Shown here piece by piece: positions 44,243 through 53,552 of a stretch of 64,000 nucleotides of DNA; positions within the stretch are counted from its first letter, which is position 1, and every line of letters begins with the position of its first letter. Position numbers and translations under genes: made by a program. The DNA is taken from NCBI GenBank assembly GCA_965661055.1, contig CBFICS010000004.1:83575-147574 (forward strand), given 5' to 3'. Source of the stretch: CBFHSF01 sp965661055. GTDB taxonomy: Bacteria; Bacteroidota; Bacteroidia; Flavobacteriales; Schleiferiaceae. The notes under the pieces are model-generated. The model saw only the letters and a list, made by a program, of their open reading frames with translations. It was not told where the DNA came from and made no database searches.

Positions 44243-44911
44243 CTAGTAGTGGTAGATATTGCTTATTGAAATTGGTTTTGGTCTAACTACTACAGAAACC
44301 GATGGAAGACTTGACGCATCTGCATCACAACCGTTATTATCAGTGGCTGAAAGAACATTAACCGTAAATGTATTAGTATGAGTACCTGTTAGGTTTAAAT
44401 AGTGTGGAGTTGAAGTTGCGGTATCTAGAACTGCAGTTCCTCCATCAATGTCATATGAGAAGTAGTAAGGAGCATCTCCTGTAAAGTCAAGAGTTACTGC
44501 CGCAACAGTTGAGTTATAACACACTGTATCACCCACCAAAGCAACAGTAGGCAACGCACGAATATTAATACTCAACGTCATGGTATCGCCGATACATCCA
44601 TCAATAGTGGTTTCTACTACTTGCAAGTCTACATCGCCAATAATATTTGACCAATCGATTTGGATAATAGAATCTGAGGATCCTGCTACGATAGTTGAAT
44701 CAATCGTACCGTAGGTGTTATCTGAAAGAATCCAAGTATAGGTACTTGTTGAATTAGCACCTGATATTCCGTAAACAACATCTTGTGAAGAAGCACAAAC
44801 AGAATCAGGGGTGGATACTTGTCCGAAGGCTTGCGATGATCCTAAGAGGAATAGAGTTAAAACAAAAAAATGAGTTAATGATTTTTTTAGGTTGGTAACA
44901 TTCAGTCTCAT
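44243..44911 (-). CDS. Secreted PKD-like repeat protein, function unknown
   Basis: A 222-residue exported protein. The signal peptide (about 10-31) ends in SQAFGQ. The body has two Ig/PKD-like repeats: one with CASSQ, YTWILSDN and VQVVETT-like strands ending GCIGDT, and one opening ALVGDTVCYNS. It resembles the start of its neighbour at 43126-44172, and the two are probably co-transcribed (70 bp gap). No C-terminal T9SS sorting domain is seen: the end (PKPISISNIYHY) may be a short targeting tag or a truncation. Function unknown. Confidence 0.8.
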   Translation of the reverse strand: MRLNVTNLKKSLTHFFVLTLFLLGSSQAFGQVSTPDSVCASSQDVVYGISGANSTSTYTWILSDNTYGTIDSTIVAGSSDSIIQIDWSNIIGDVDLQVVETTIDGCIGDTMTLSINIRALPTVALVGDTVCYNSTVAAVTLDFTGDAPYYFSYDIDGGTAVLDTATSTPHYLNLTGTHTNTFTVNVLSATDNNGCDADASSLPSVSVVVRPKPISISNIYHY

Positions 44912-45143
44912 GTCGTAATTGAGAATTAATTTGTGAAATAGTGGTTTGATTGTTTAATAAATCACCAAATATGACTGAAGGACATGATATTGGAAGTTGG
45001 GGTCCAATATTAGGAATGGTTAGGTCAGTTTGGTGGTCGACTTTTTAAAAAAACCTCGCACTCTTTTTAAGGAGATTAGAGGCTTTTTCTTCAAAGGAAA
45101 ATAAGTACAATGAATTTGGTTGATTCATCGGGCACTTCATTTT

Positions 45144-45212
45144 AGAGTTGGTTGGTATTAGCAAATTATAAAAACCAACCATTCATTTTCAACTCTACCA
45201 AAAAGTTGGTAG
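45144..45212 (-). repeat. Compound inverted repeat in the leader of the secreted protein gene
   Basis: Two nested stems: AGAGTTG (45144-45150) with CAACTCT (45190-45196), and GTTGGT (45151-45156) with ACCAAC (45174-45179). A third stem pairs CTACCAA (45195-45201) with TTGGTAG (45206-45212), sharing two bases with the first. Confidence 0.55.
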
Positions 45213-45310
45213 TAAAAAAAAATAGAAATTTTTAAGAGTCATCAAGAAATGCAGAAAAAACAAAGGTTTCAGAAGAATTTAGAAAAAGAAATAAATTTTT
45301 AATTAACTTA

Positions 45311-45326
45311 AACTTAACGTTAAGTT
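45311..45326. repeat. Perfect 16 bp palindrome
   Basis: AACTTAACGTTAAGTT, flanked by further TTAA/GTTAA copies (45301-45330). A near half copy (AACTTAAC) occurs again at 45368-45375. It may be an operator. Confidence 0.6.
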
Positions 45327-45394
45327 AACATATAACCCTGAAAAAATAGAGCCATTTTGTAAGAATAAACTTAACATCGTTAGTTTATAAAACC

Positions 45395-45470
45395 AAAAAA
45401 AGAAATAATCTTACAGAAAAACGAAATATTTGTGCTAAAAAAAGAAGAAATCTTACCGAAAAACGAAATA
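45395..45470. repeat. Two direct 34 bp repeats (42 bp period)
   Basis: Copies at 45395-45428 and 45437-45470 differ at 3 of 34 positions and are 8 nt apart. Both contain AATCTTAC(A/C)GAAAAACGAAATA. The second ends 8 bases from the pyrF stop. Confidence 0.7.
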
Positions 45471-45478
45471 ACATATCG

Positions 45479-46294
45479 TTATGAAAAGAATGTAGCCATT
45501 TCTTTCTGCAATTTTTCAGCTTCTTTTCTTGCCACTTCCGCAAAATCAGTATTATTAGAGGCATAAATAATTCCTCGAGAAGAGTTAATAAGGAGTCCTC
45601 CTGAAGAATTCATTCCATATTCCATCACATCTGAAAGCGACCCTCCTTGTGCACCGACACCAGGAACCAATAAGAAGTGCTCTGGTACTAACTGACGTAT
45701 TCGTTTTAAAGAATCTGCTTGTGTAGCACCAATAACAAACATTAATTGAGCATCATTTGCCCATGATTGACTTGTAGTTAAAACAGATTCATATAGAGTT
45801 GTATGATCTTGAATCGGTAGTTTTTGAAAATCTGCAGATCCGGGATTTGAAGTAAGACCTAATAGAATTACCCACTTACCCTCTTCTAACAAGAAAGGTT
45901 TTACAGAATCACTTCCCATATAAGGAGCAACTGTAACGCTATCAAAGTTTAGTTTTTTAAGGAAAGCCTCAGCATACATTTTTGATGTATTACCTATATC
46001 TCCTCTTTTAGCATCTGCTACGGTAAAATGATTTGGGTAATTAGTATTTAAATATTGGATTGTCTTTTCCAAGCTAATCCATCCTGAAACCCCATGGGCC
46101 TCATAAAAAGCAGTGTTAGGCTTGTAGGCCACGCAAAAATCAGCGGTTGCATCAATGATTGCTTTGTTAAAAGAAAAGAGTGGATCTTCTTCTGTCAACA
46201 AATGTTTTGGAATCTTATTAATATCAGTGTCTAAACCAACACATAATACAGACTTCTTATCAAAAATTTGACGGACTAACTCTTCTCTTTTCAT
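45479..46294 (-). CDS. pyrF: Orotidine 5'-phosphate decarboxylase
   Basis: A 271-residue enzyme that makes UMP in the last step of pyrimidine synthesis. It is the longer type-2 form, near 270 residues. The catalytic DAKRGDIGNT motif is near residue 94. VGLDTDINKIP near 19, TVAPYMGSDS near 119, and LVPGVGAQGG near 207 complete the barrel. It lies 6 bp after prfA in the same transcript (purM, prfA, pyrF). Confidence 0.97.
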   Translation of the reverse strand: MKREELVRQIFDKKSVLCVGLDTDINKIPKHLLTEEDPLFSFNKAIIDATADFCVAYKPNTAFYEAHGVSGWISLEKTIQYLNTNYPNHFTVADAKRGDIGNTSKMYAEAFLKKLNFDSVTVAPYMGSDSVKPFLLEEGKWVILLGLTSNPGSADFQKLPIQDHTTLYESVLTTSQSWANDAQLMFVIGATQADSLKRIRQLVPEHFLLVPGVGAQGGSLSDVMEYGMNSSGGLLINSSRGIIYASNNTDFAEVARKEAEKLQKEMATFFS

Positions 46295-46300
46295 AGAATT

Positions 46301-47377
46301 CTAATAGGATTCTGACCCTTCTTTTAAACGTTCTGCATTCTCGGCAACCTGAAGCTCATCAAGGAACTGTTGTATATCTCCCCCAATTACATCATTCAAA
46401 TTATATACGGTAAGCCCAATTCTATGGTCGGTAACTCTTCCTTGGGGATAATTATAGGTTCTAATTTTTGCAGATCTATCACCCGTTGAAACTAATGTTT
46501 TACGGCGTTGTGCCACTTCATCATTATGTTTCTTAAGCTCCATATCATACAACCTTGTTCTCAAAACTTTCAAGGCCTGCTCATAGTTTTTATGTTGAGA
46601 ACGTCCATCTTGACATTCAACAACCAATCCGGAAGGCAAGTGTGTTAAACGAACAGCAGATTCAGTTTTGTTAACGTGTTGCCCACCTGCGCCTTGAGCT
46701 CTAAAAGTATCTTTCTTGATATCTGAATTATTGATTTCTACATCAACATCTTCAGCTTCTGGAAGTACTGCAACCGAGGCTGCCGAGGTATGAACCCTAC
46801 CTTGACTTTCTGTGGCAGGAACCCGTTGAACTCGATGCACACCTGACTCATACTTTAAAACGCCATAAACACCTTCTCCTTGCACTTCAAATGCAACTTC
46901 CTTATATCCTCCAGCAGTTCCTTCATTAACGGTTAAAACCTCAGTTTTCCATCCTCTGGTTTCAATGTATCTTTGGTACATTCTGTATAGGTCTCCAGCA
47001 AAAATACTTGCTTCGTCTCCCCCAGCACCCGCTCTAATTTCAACCACGGCATTTTTGGCATCTTCAGGGTCTTTTGGAATCAGCATTATTTTTACTTTTT
47101 CCTGCAATGCCTCTAAAGAGGGTTGAGCCTCATCAAGTTCCATTTTTGCCATTTCGCGCATCTCTGGATCTTTCTCGTTTTTTAGAATATCATTGGCCTC
47201 TTCAATTGAAGCGGTTAATTCTAAAAACTTCTTTCGGGCTGCAACCAATGGTTCAAGATCTCTAAACTCTCTATTGAGCTTAACGTATCTCTTTTGATCA
47301 GATATTACATCCGGTTGAATGATAAGATCATTCACCTCGTCATACCTTTGTTTTATAGAATTTAATTTATCTAGCAT
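46301..47377 (-). CDS. prfA: Peptide chain release factor 1
   Basis: A 358-residue RF1 that ends translation at UAG and UAA. The stop-codon PxT motif reads PAT (VPATESQGRVH near residue 186), distinct from the RF2 SPF. The catalytic GAGGQHVNKTESA is near 230. The start overlaps the purM stop as TAATG (47375-47379). Confidence 0.98.
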   Translation of the reverse strand: MLDKLNSIKQRYDEVNDLIIQPDVISDQKRYVKLNREFRDLEPLVAARKKFLELTASIEEANDILKNEKDPEMREMAKMELDEAQPSLEALQEKVKIMLIPKDPEDAKNAVVEIRAGAGGDEASIFAGDLYRMYQRYIETRGWKTEVLTVNEGTAGGYKEVAFEVQGEGVYGVLKYESGVHRVQRVPATESQGRVHTSAASVAVLPEAEDVDVEINNSDIKKDTFRAQGAGGQHVNKTESAVRLTHLPSGLVVECQDGRSQHKNYEQALKVLRTRLYDMELKKHNDEVAQRRKTLVSTGDRSAKIRTYNYPQGRVTDHRIGLTVYNLNDVIGGDIQQFLDELQVAENAERLKEGSESY

Positions 47378-48552
47378 TATTTACCATAGTTAAATTCTCC
47401 ATGTTGACTAGTAATAGTCAATGCAGGAGTGGTTGATTCCTCAACTCTTCCTACCACTTGTGCAGAAACATTAAAAGACTCAGAAATTGCAATAATATGA
47501 TCTGCTAATTGAGGAGAGCAGTATATCTCCATTCTATGGCCCATGTTAAACACCTGATACATTTCCTCCCAAGGAGTTCCAGACTCTTCTTGTATTAAAG
47601 AGAAAAGCGGTGGAGTATCAAACATGTTATCTTTTATCACATGATTCTCCTTGATAAAGTGTAGGATTTTTGTTTGAGCGCCTCCACTACAGTGAATCAT
47701 TCCATCAATTTGACCCGGGTACTTATCTAAAATTGCTTTTATGATGGGAGCGTATGATCTAGTTGGGCTTAAGACTAATTTACCCGCATCAACTGGAACA
47801 CCATCTACCTTATCGGTAAGTTTTTTCGTCCCAGAATAAACCAAGTCTTCTGGAATTGCCTTATCAAAAGATTCTGGGTACTTTGTGGCTAACTCTTTAG
47901 AAAACACATCATGACGAGCAGAAGTTAGTCCGTTACTACCCATACCTCCGTTATATTCCTTCTCGTAACTTGCGGTGCCCGTTGAAGAAAGACCTACAAT
48001 TACATTTCCAGCTTTGATATTAGCATTGTCAACAACTGCAGACTTTTTAATTCTAGCAACAACCGTTGAATCTACGATGATGGTTCTTACCAAGTCACCC
48101 ACATCAGCTGTTTCGCCTCCGGTTGAATGAATTTCAATCCCCCACTTTTTAAACTCTTCAAGCAATTCTTCAGTACCGTTGATGATTTCAGAAATTACTT
48201 CTCCTGGAATAAGATTTTTATTTCTACCAATGGTAGAACTCAACATAATATTTTCAACGGCACCCACGCATAGTAGGTCATCAATATTCATTACCAAAGC
48301 GTCTTGAGCAATCCCCTTCCACACAGAAAGATCACCCGTCTCTTTCCAGTACATATAGGCAAGTGAAGATTTTGTTCCAGCGCCATCGGCGTGCATCACT
48401 AGGGCATACTCATCATCACCTGTTAGGTAATCCGGTACTATTTTACAAAAGGCCTGAGGGAATAGTCCCTTATCAATATTAGAAATTGCTTTGTGAACAT
48501 CTTGTTTTCCTGATGACACTCCTCTTCCTGCGTAACGTTGACTTTTTTCCAT
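47377..48552 (-). CDS. purM: Phosphoribosylformylglycinamidine cyclo-ligase (AIR synthase)
   Basis: An enzyme of about 391 residues in purine synthesis that closes the imidazole ring of AIR. The ATP-binding segment HADGAGTKSSLAY is near residue 60, QDALVMNIDDLLCVGA near 85, and TGGETADVGD near 145. GLSSTGTASYEKE follows. I place the start at the ATG 48550-48552, because residues MEKSQRYAGRGVSS match the family opening; an ATG 27 bases upstream would include the promoter. A TATTTTTG box lies only 4 bases upstream, so the mRNA may be leaderless. Confidence 0.95.
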   Translation of the reverse strand: MEKSQRYAGRGVSSGKQDVHKAISNIDKGLFPQAFCKIVPDYLTGDDEYALVMHADGAGTKSSLAYMYWKETGDLSVWKGIAQDALVMNIDDLLCVGAVENIMLSSTIGRNKNLIPGEVISEIINGTEELLEEFKKWGIEIHSTGGETADVGDLVRTIIVDSTVVARIKKSAVVDNANIKAGNVIVGLSSTGTASYEKEYNGGMGSNGLTSARHDVFSKELATKYPESFDKAIPEDLVYSGTKKLTDKVDGVPVDAGKLVLSPTRSYAPIIKAILDKYPGQIDGMIHCSGGAQTKILHFIKENHVIKDNMFDTPPLFSLIQEESGTPWEEMYQVFNMGHRMEIYCSPQLADHIIAISESFNVSAQVVGRVEESTTPALTITSQHGEFNYGK

Positions 48553-48556
48553 GGTG

Positions 48557-48564
48557 CAAAAATA
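48557..48564 (-). promoter_or_regulatory. Predicted -7 element for purM (TATTTTTG)
   Basis: A perfect TAnnTTTG match whose last base is 4 nt from the ATG. The OmpA gene's terminator lies just upstream. Confidence 0.5.
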
Positions 48565-48566
48565 AG

Positions 48567-48590
48567 AAAAGCACCCCATTGGGGTGCTTT
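48567..48590 (-). terminator. Terminator after the OmpA-family gene
   Basis: Stem GCACCCC / GGGGTGC with an ATT-type loop, flanked by A and T runs (AAAA / TTTTT). It lies 18 bases past the OmpA gene's stop. Confidence 0.85.
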
Positions 48591-48608
48591 TTATAAAGAT
48601 GAAATCGA

Positions 48609-51098
48609 TTATTTTATTTTGATATACATTCCTGGTTGTAAATCTTTATCAGAAACATCAGGATTTAACTCTTCAAGAACGTCCTTTTCCATTCCTAATT
48701 TTTCAGCAATTTTATCATAATCGTCTTTTCTTTCTACCATGTAGTGAGATGCATCAAACTCAGAATAATCACCATCTACGGTACTCTTTAAGATCATACC
48801 TGGGAAAGGTCTTACGCCTCTAAGTCCGCCGTTAAGGGTTTTTAAATCGCGAACGGAAATACCCGCTTCTTTTGCAATTCGTCCCCAAGACATTGGCTTA
48901 GCAACTTCAAAAAACTCTCCTTTTACGGGACCTTTAGGCTTATCAACGGCAGGGGTTTCACCTTCAACTACAACTGGAGCATTTGGAACGTAGTCATCAC
49001 GTAATACTTTAAAGTCAGTACGTCTGTTTAACTGGTTACCCGCTTCTGCCTTAGCACCTGATAAAGATTTAACGTAAGATTCAGTCATTTCTTGACCTTC
49101 CTTAAAGTACTCCTTACCAAAACCATCGTAATTTTCTGGAATCACAAATGGCTCATCTTCTCCCATACCTTCTGGATCTAAACGATCTGCAGCAATTCCT
49201 TTGGAGATGATGTACTTAACACAAGTATCAGCTCTTTTTTGAGAAAGAATTTTATTTCTTTCATGGGTATCGCGGTAATCTGTATGCGAGCGCAGTGCAA
49301 TAACGATGTTTGGGTTTTCATTCAAAATCTCAACTACCGTATCTAGAGAAGCTCTAGCTTCTGGTCTAAGATCCCATTTACCTAAATCAAATAATACATT
49401 GGGAAGAACAATAGGAATTTCTATTGGGTCCATCTTCTTGTTTAGGCGCAACTTGTGCAAGTAGTAATTTTCATCTTCCAACAATTCAAAAGCTGAAAGA
49501 GGCACACCTACGGTAGTGACATCACCTGAATTATTTAGGAACTTTTCTTTTTCAAAAGATACTTTATAGGTTTCTCCTTCTACAAAATTCTCAATAGAGA
49601 AGAAATACTTTCCATCCTCGTCTGTTAAAACAGTTGCCGAAGTACCATCTGCCCCAGTCAATTTAACCGTTGCCGACATCACAGGCTCACCATTTTTAAT
49701 ACTGGTAACAACTCCTTCTAGAGTAAATTGCTTTGGAACTAAATAAACTGAATATAAGTCCAATCCTCCTTTACCACCATCGCGATCTGAAGTTAAAAAA
49801 CCTCTTTCTGCGGTTTCTCCTTCAAAAATGATTGACAAATCATCAGAATAAGTATTGATAGGGTATTTTAAATTTTCAGCTTCTGAAACCGGCATACCTG
49901 ACTCATCAAGTTTTACTCTAAACAAGTCAAAACCACCCATTCCTGCATGACCATCAGAAGAGAAGTATAAATAACCATCAGCGTGTGCATATGGATAATA
50001 CTCATCACCATCAGAGTTTACCATAGGCCCAAGGTTGGTTGGAGTGTTCCATTTTTTCTCTCTACGGTTGTAGGTCGTCATGAAAATATCTTTCCCCTTG
50101 GCATTTAAAATATTACCTGAGAAATACAGAATTTCATCATCAGGAGACAAACTTGGATGACCTACAGATTCAGATGAATCATTGGTCAAAACAACAGTTT
50201 CTGGTGCTTGCCATGATTGACCTTGCTTTTTAGTCATCAAAATCTGACAGCCCATATGAGCTCTTTTTATCACGACACAACGGGTAAAATACATGGTCTT
50301 ACGACGAGAGTCAAACGTAAGAGATCCTTCATGATCTTCTGTATTAATTACCTCATCCAAAGGCTGTGGGGTTGACCAAGACATTTCTTCGTCATCTCCT
50401 CCTTTATTTTTTCTTCCTTTCTTCTTAGCCTCTGCTTTGATTTCATAAATATCAGAGAATGATTGACCAGTCCATCCGTCTTCATCACTTCCTGTAGAAC
50501 CTTCACGCATTGACCCAAACATCAACTCATCGTATCTATTAATTTTTGCAGAGTAAGCAAGCGCCACATCGTTTTCTCTTGAGTTTACATCCTCTAGGTT
50601 TGTTACTTCATATCGAGTTGGATTGTCTTTCCATTCAATCGCGTCTTTACAACTTTGAATTGCAATATCTACTCTTTTATCAGTAGGAACTTCCTTCTTA
50701 AATTCTTGGTAAATCTCAATAGCATCTTCATATTCTCCTTGAAAGCGTTCCATTTCGGCTTGTTGGTAGAGTGCTTCAGCACCATAACCCATTTTATAAG
50801 CTCGCTTAAAGTTATTAGAGGCATTTTTAGCATCACGAATCTTTTTATAAGAGTAAGCTATCTTATAAGTAATGTCAGCTTTTTGCTTTCTCCCATCAGC
50901 TTTTGACATGGCGTCTTTAAACCTCTCAATAGCTTCAGTATACTCAGCCGCATCAAATGCCGCATAGGCATCTTTTAATTTTTTGTGAATGCTCTCTTTC
51001 TTTGGATCCTCCGTTTCTTCAGTTTTTTCTTGAGAATAAACTAGTGTAGTAGAAAACGTAAGCAAAAGTGCAAATAAGATCTTTTTTAAATCTAACAT
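48609..51098 (-). CDS. OmpA-family outer-membrane protein with TPR, propeller, CarboxypepD and LysM parts
   Basis: An 829-residue envelope protein. Signal peptide 1-22 (LVYSQ). TPR repeats cover about 35-155, WD40-like PD40 propeller blades (LSPDDEILYFSG, ADGYLYFSSDGH) about 170-445, a carboxypeptidase regulatory-like domain about 455-535, and an OmpA domain about 570-690 (LRSHTDYRDTHERNKILSQKR) that binds peptidoglycan. This order matches the T9SS-linked PorE layout. The C-terminal 102 residues add two LysM-like repeats. It is a single transcript with its own terminator. A T9SS role is inferred from layout only. Confidence 0.9.
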   Translation of the reverse strand: MLDLKKILFALLLTFSTTLVYSQEKTEETEDPKKESIHKKLKDAYAAFDAAEYTEAIERFKDAMSKADGRKQKADITYKIAYSYKKIRDAKNASNNFKRAYKMGYGAEALYQQAEMERFQGEYEDAIEIYQEFKKEVPTDKRVDIAIQSCKDAIEWKDNPTRYEVTNLEDVNSRENDVALAYSAKINRYDELMFGSMREGSTGSDEDGWTGQSFSDIYEIKAEAKKKGRKNKGGDDEEMSWSTPQPLDEVINTEDHEGSLTFDSRRKTMYFTRCVVIKRAHMGCQILMTKKQGQSWQAPETVVLTNDSSESVGHPSLSPDDEILYFSGNILNAKGKDIFMTTYNRREKKWNTPTNLGPMVNSDGDEYYPYAHADGYLYFSSDGHAGMGGFDLFRVKLDESGMPVSEAENLKYPINTYSDDLSIIFEGETAERGFLTSDRDGGKGGLDLYSVYLVPKQFTLEGVVTSIKNGEPVMSATVKLTGADGTSATVLTDEDGKYFFSIENFVEGETYKVSFEKEKFLNNSGDVTTVGVPLSAFELLEDENYYLHKLRLNKKMDPIEIPIVLPNVLFDLGKWDLRPEARASLDTVVEILNENPNIVIALRSHTDYRDTHERNKILSQKRADTCVKYIISKGIAADRLDPEGMGEDEPFVIPENYDGFGKEYFKEGQEMTESYVKSLSGAKAEAGNQLNRRTDFKVLRDDYVPNAPVVVEGETPAVDKPKGPVKGEFFEVAKPMSWGRIAKEAGISVRDLKTLNGGLRGVRPFPGMILKSTVDGDYSEFDASHYMVERKDDYDKIAEKLGMEKDVLEELNPDVSDKDLQPGMYIKIK

Positions 51099-51173
51099 AA
51101 AGTTCTTTCTGTCTTTTAAATTCTAGGGCGTTTACCTAACGTGCTAAAATAGGCATTTATTCAAATAAAAAAA

Positions 51174-51195
51174 ATCCCTGCACGATGGCAGGGAT
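51174..51195 (-). terminator. Terminator after glnN
   Basis: Stem ATCCCTGC / GCAGGGAT with a 6 nt loop, followed on the minus strand by TTTTTTTT. Confidence 0.88.
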
Positions 51196-51217
51196 ATCTT
51201 TTTTAAAAATGTTTCTC

Positions 51218-53401
51218 TTATCTAGTAAATAAAAGCTCTCTGTATTTTGGTAAAGGCCAGATTTCATCGTCAATTAACATTTCTAATTTATCCGATTCAT
51301 ATCTGATTTTATCTAAGAAAGGCTTCACCTCTTCGCAGTAAGCAATGGCCAAATCTCTAGCGTTTTCAATGACATTCACTCGTTTTCTAGTTTCTATCAT
51401 TTCTCTTCTAGCCCCAATGATTGCTGATATTCTTTCAGAAATTTCAGTAATCATTTCCAACTGCTCTTTTGCAACAGACTCAAACTTATCTTGCCCCATA
51501 ATATCTTTTAACCTTTGAACATTTTCGATCAAAGTGTTTTGATATCTGATAGCGGTTGGCACCACATGGTTACCCGCAATATCTCCTAAAACTCTAGATT
51601 CAATCTGAATTTTTTTCATGTACTCTTCAAGCATGATCTCGTGTCTTGCTTCAACCTCAGAGCGACTCATTATTCCTGTATTGATAAATAAATCAGCGCT
51701 TTCTAGGTAGAAATCCAAAGCTTGAGGAGTGGTTTTAACATTTGACAACCCTCTTTTTTCTGCTTCAACTTCCCAAGCCTTTGAGTAACCGTCACCTTCA
51801 AACCTAATCTTTTTAGAAGCCTTTATTTATTTTTTAAGAACACTAAAAATAGCTTCGTCTTTTTTCAAGCCTGATTTTATTAAAGCATCAACCTCTGCTT
51901 TAAACTCTTTAAGCTGTTTAGCCATTATCATGTTTAAAACAGTCATAGGACCTGCACAGTTTTGTGCTGAACCTACCGCTCTTAATTCAAACTTATTTCC
52001 GGTAAAGGCAAACGGAGAAGTTCTGTTTCTATCGGTATTATCCAATAATATTTCAGGAATCTTTCCAACAACATTTAACTTTAGTTCCGTTTTTTCTTCA
52101 GGAGTTAGTTTCCCTCCTTCTAGTTTTTCAATTTCGTCAAGAACCGCCGTTAATTGAGAACCAATAAATACTGAAATGATCGCAGGAGGTGCTTCATTAG
52201 CTCCTAACCTATGGTCATTTCCCGCGGAAGCGATAGTTGCTCTTAAAAGGTCTGCATGGTCGTGAACCGCTTTGATAGAGTTAACAAAGAAGGTCAAAAA
52301 CTGAAGGTTGCTCTTTGGCGTTTTTCCTGGACTCAAAAGGTTAACCCCAGTATTGGTAGACAATGACCAGTTATTGTGCTTTCCAGAACCATTTATGTTG
52401 GCAAACGGTTTTTCGTGAAGCAATACTCTAAAGTTGTGTCTTCTTGCAATTTTTTCCATCAAATCCATCAACAAAGAGTTGTGGTCAACGGCAACGTTTG
52501 CTTCTTCAAAGATGGGTGCAAACTCAAACTGCATAGGCGCTACTTCGTTGTGACGAGTTTTGATTGGAATTCCCAATTTCAATGCCTCGAATTCAATCTC
52601 TCTCATAAATTGAATCAGCCTTTCTGGGATAGATCCAAAGTAATGATCGTCTATCTGCTGGCCTTTTGCTGGGGCATGACCTAATAAGGTTCTACCCGTC
52701 ATTACTAAATCAGGACGTGCATTAAAAAACGCAGCGTCTACTAAAAAGTATTCTTGCTCCCATCCTAAAGTAGAGTTTACTTTAGTTACGTTTTTATCAA
52801 AGTACTTACATACTTCAGTAGCTGCATTATCTACATATTGTAACGCTCTTAAAAGAGGTGTTTTATTGTCTAAAGCCTCACCTGTATATGCCACAAAAAC
52901 AGTAGGAATACACAAAGTACTACCGATTACAAAAGCTGGAGATGTAGGATCCCAAGCTGTATAACCTCGTGCCTCAAATGTATTTCTAATACCTCCATTT
53001 GGAAAAGATGATGCATCCGGCTCTTGTTGAACAAGCATTCCTCCATCAAACTTTTCAATAGCTTGACCATCATGAGTTGGTTCAAAGAATGAATCGTGCT
53101 TTTCGGCTGTAGTACCGGTTAAAGGCTGGAACCAGTGGGTGTAATGTGTAGCCCCTTTATTCATTGCCCAAGCTTTCATACTTGAAGCAACCTGATCTGC
53201 AATTTCTCTACCTATTTTTTTTCCGTGAACAATGGCATCATTCACATTTCTGTAAGCTTCTGCGGTAAGAAACTCACGCATTGCTTTTTGGTTGAAAACA
53301 TTAGAACCAAAATATTCTGATCCTTTTTCAGTGGGTTTTTCAAAAGAAACAGGACGTCGTCCTAGAGTTTCTTCTAAAGCGATAAATCTAATTGCAGGCA
53401 T
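51218..53401 (-). pseudogene. glnN: Type III glutamine synthetase, interrupted by one in-frame TAA
   Basis: A glutamine synthetase of the GSIII (GlnN) type. Read through from the ATG at 53399-53401 it gives 727 codons, the usual GSIII length, but codon 525 is TAA (51827-51829). Before it are the complete catalytic barrel motifs: GWEQEYFLVD, NGSGKHNNWSLST, NDHRLGANEAPP and FELRAVGSAQNCAGP. After it, in the same frame, the C-terminal domain continues (IKASKKIRFEGDGYSKAWE, then ARRE and the final helical part). The stop probably replaces a tyrosine codon. An apparent start at 51746-51748 is a TTG inside the domain, not a real gene start. Whether a truncated 524-residue protein works is unknown. 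The TACTTTTG promoter and terminator look intact. Confidence 0.85.
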
Positions 53402-53422
53402 AATACATTATTTTATTCAAGG

Positions 53423-53430
53423 CAAAAGTA
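53423..53430 (-). promoter_or_regulatory. Predicted -7 element for glnN (TACTTTTG)
   Basis: A perfect TAnnTTTG match 21 bases before the start. No -33 box seen. Confidence 0.5.
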
Positions 53431-53552
53431 GCACAAAATGTCTTTTTCTAAATGAAAAAATAAAAATTTTTATAACCTACCCTATTTTTTAGGGGGGTGT
53501 TCGGAATAAAAACAAGAATAAAATAATGAAAGCCTTAGTTTTTTAAGATTAT

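Larger units (their letters stand above)
44912..45478. other. 567 bp intergenic region rich in repeats
   Basis: No gene is seen. It is the region between pyrF and the secreted protein gene, both on the minus strand, so it holds the leader of the latter. It contains inverted repeats at 45144-45212, a perfect 16 bp palindrome at 45311-45326, and a pair of 34 bp direct repeats at 45395-45470. I see no clear TAnnTTTG promoter. Confidence 0.6.

Noticed and set aside
44243..44911. Frameshifted 5' part of the neighbouring T9SS protein
   Set aside because: Both genes have their own signal peptide, and a 70 bp gap separates them, so they are paralogous domains and not one broken gene.
45395..45470. 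CRISPR array
   Set aside because: Only two imperfect repeats, an 8 nt spacer and no cas genes.
51218..51748. A separate 176-codon gene after glnN
   Set aside because: It is in frame with glnN and continues its conserved C-terminal domain; its start is an internal TTG. It is part of the interrupted gene.
53470..53510. A terminator between the antiporter and glnN (CCCTA / TAGGG hairpin)
   Set aside because: The stem is only 5 bp and no T-run follows on the minus strand.
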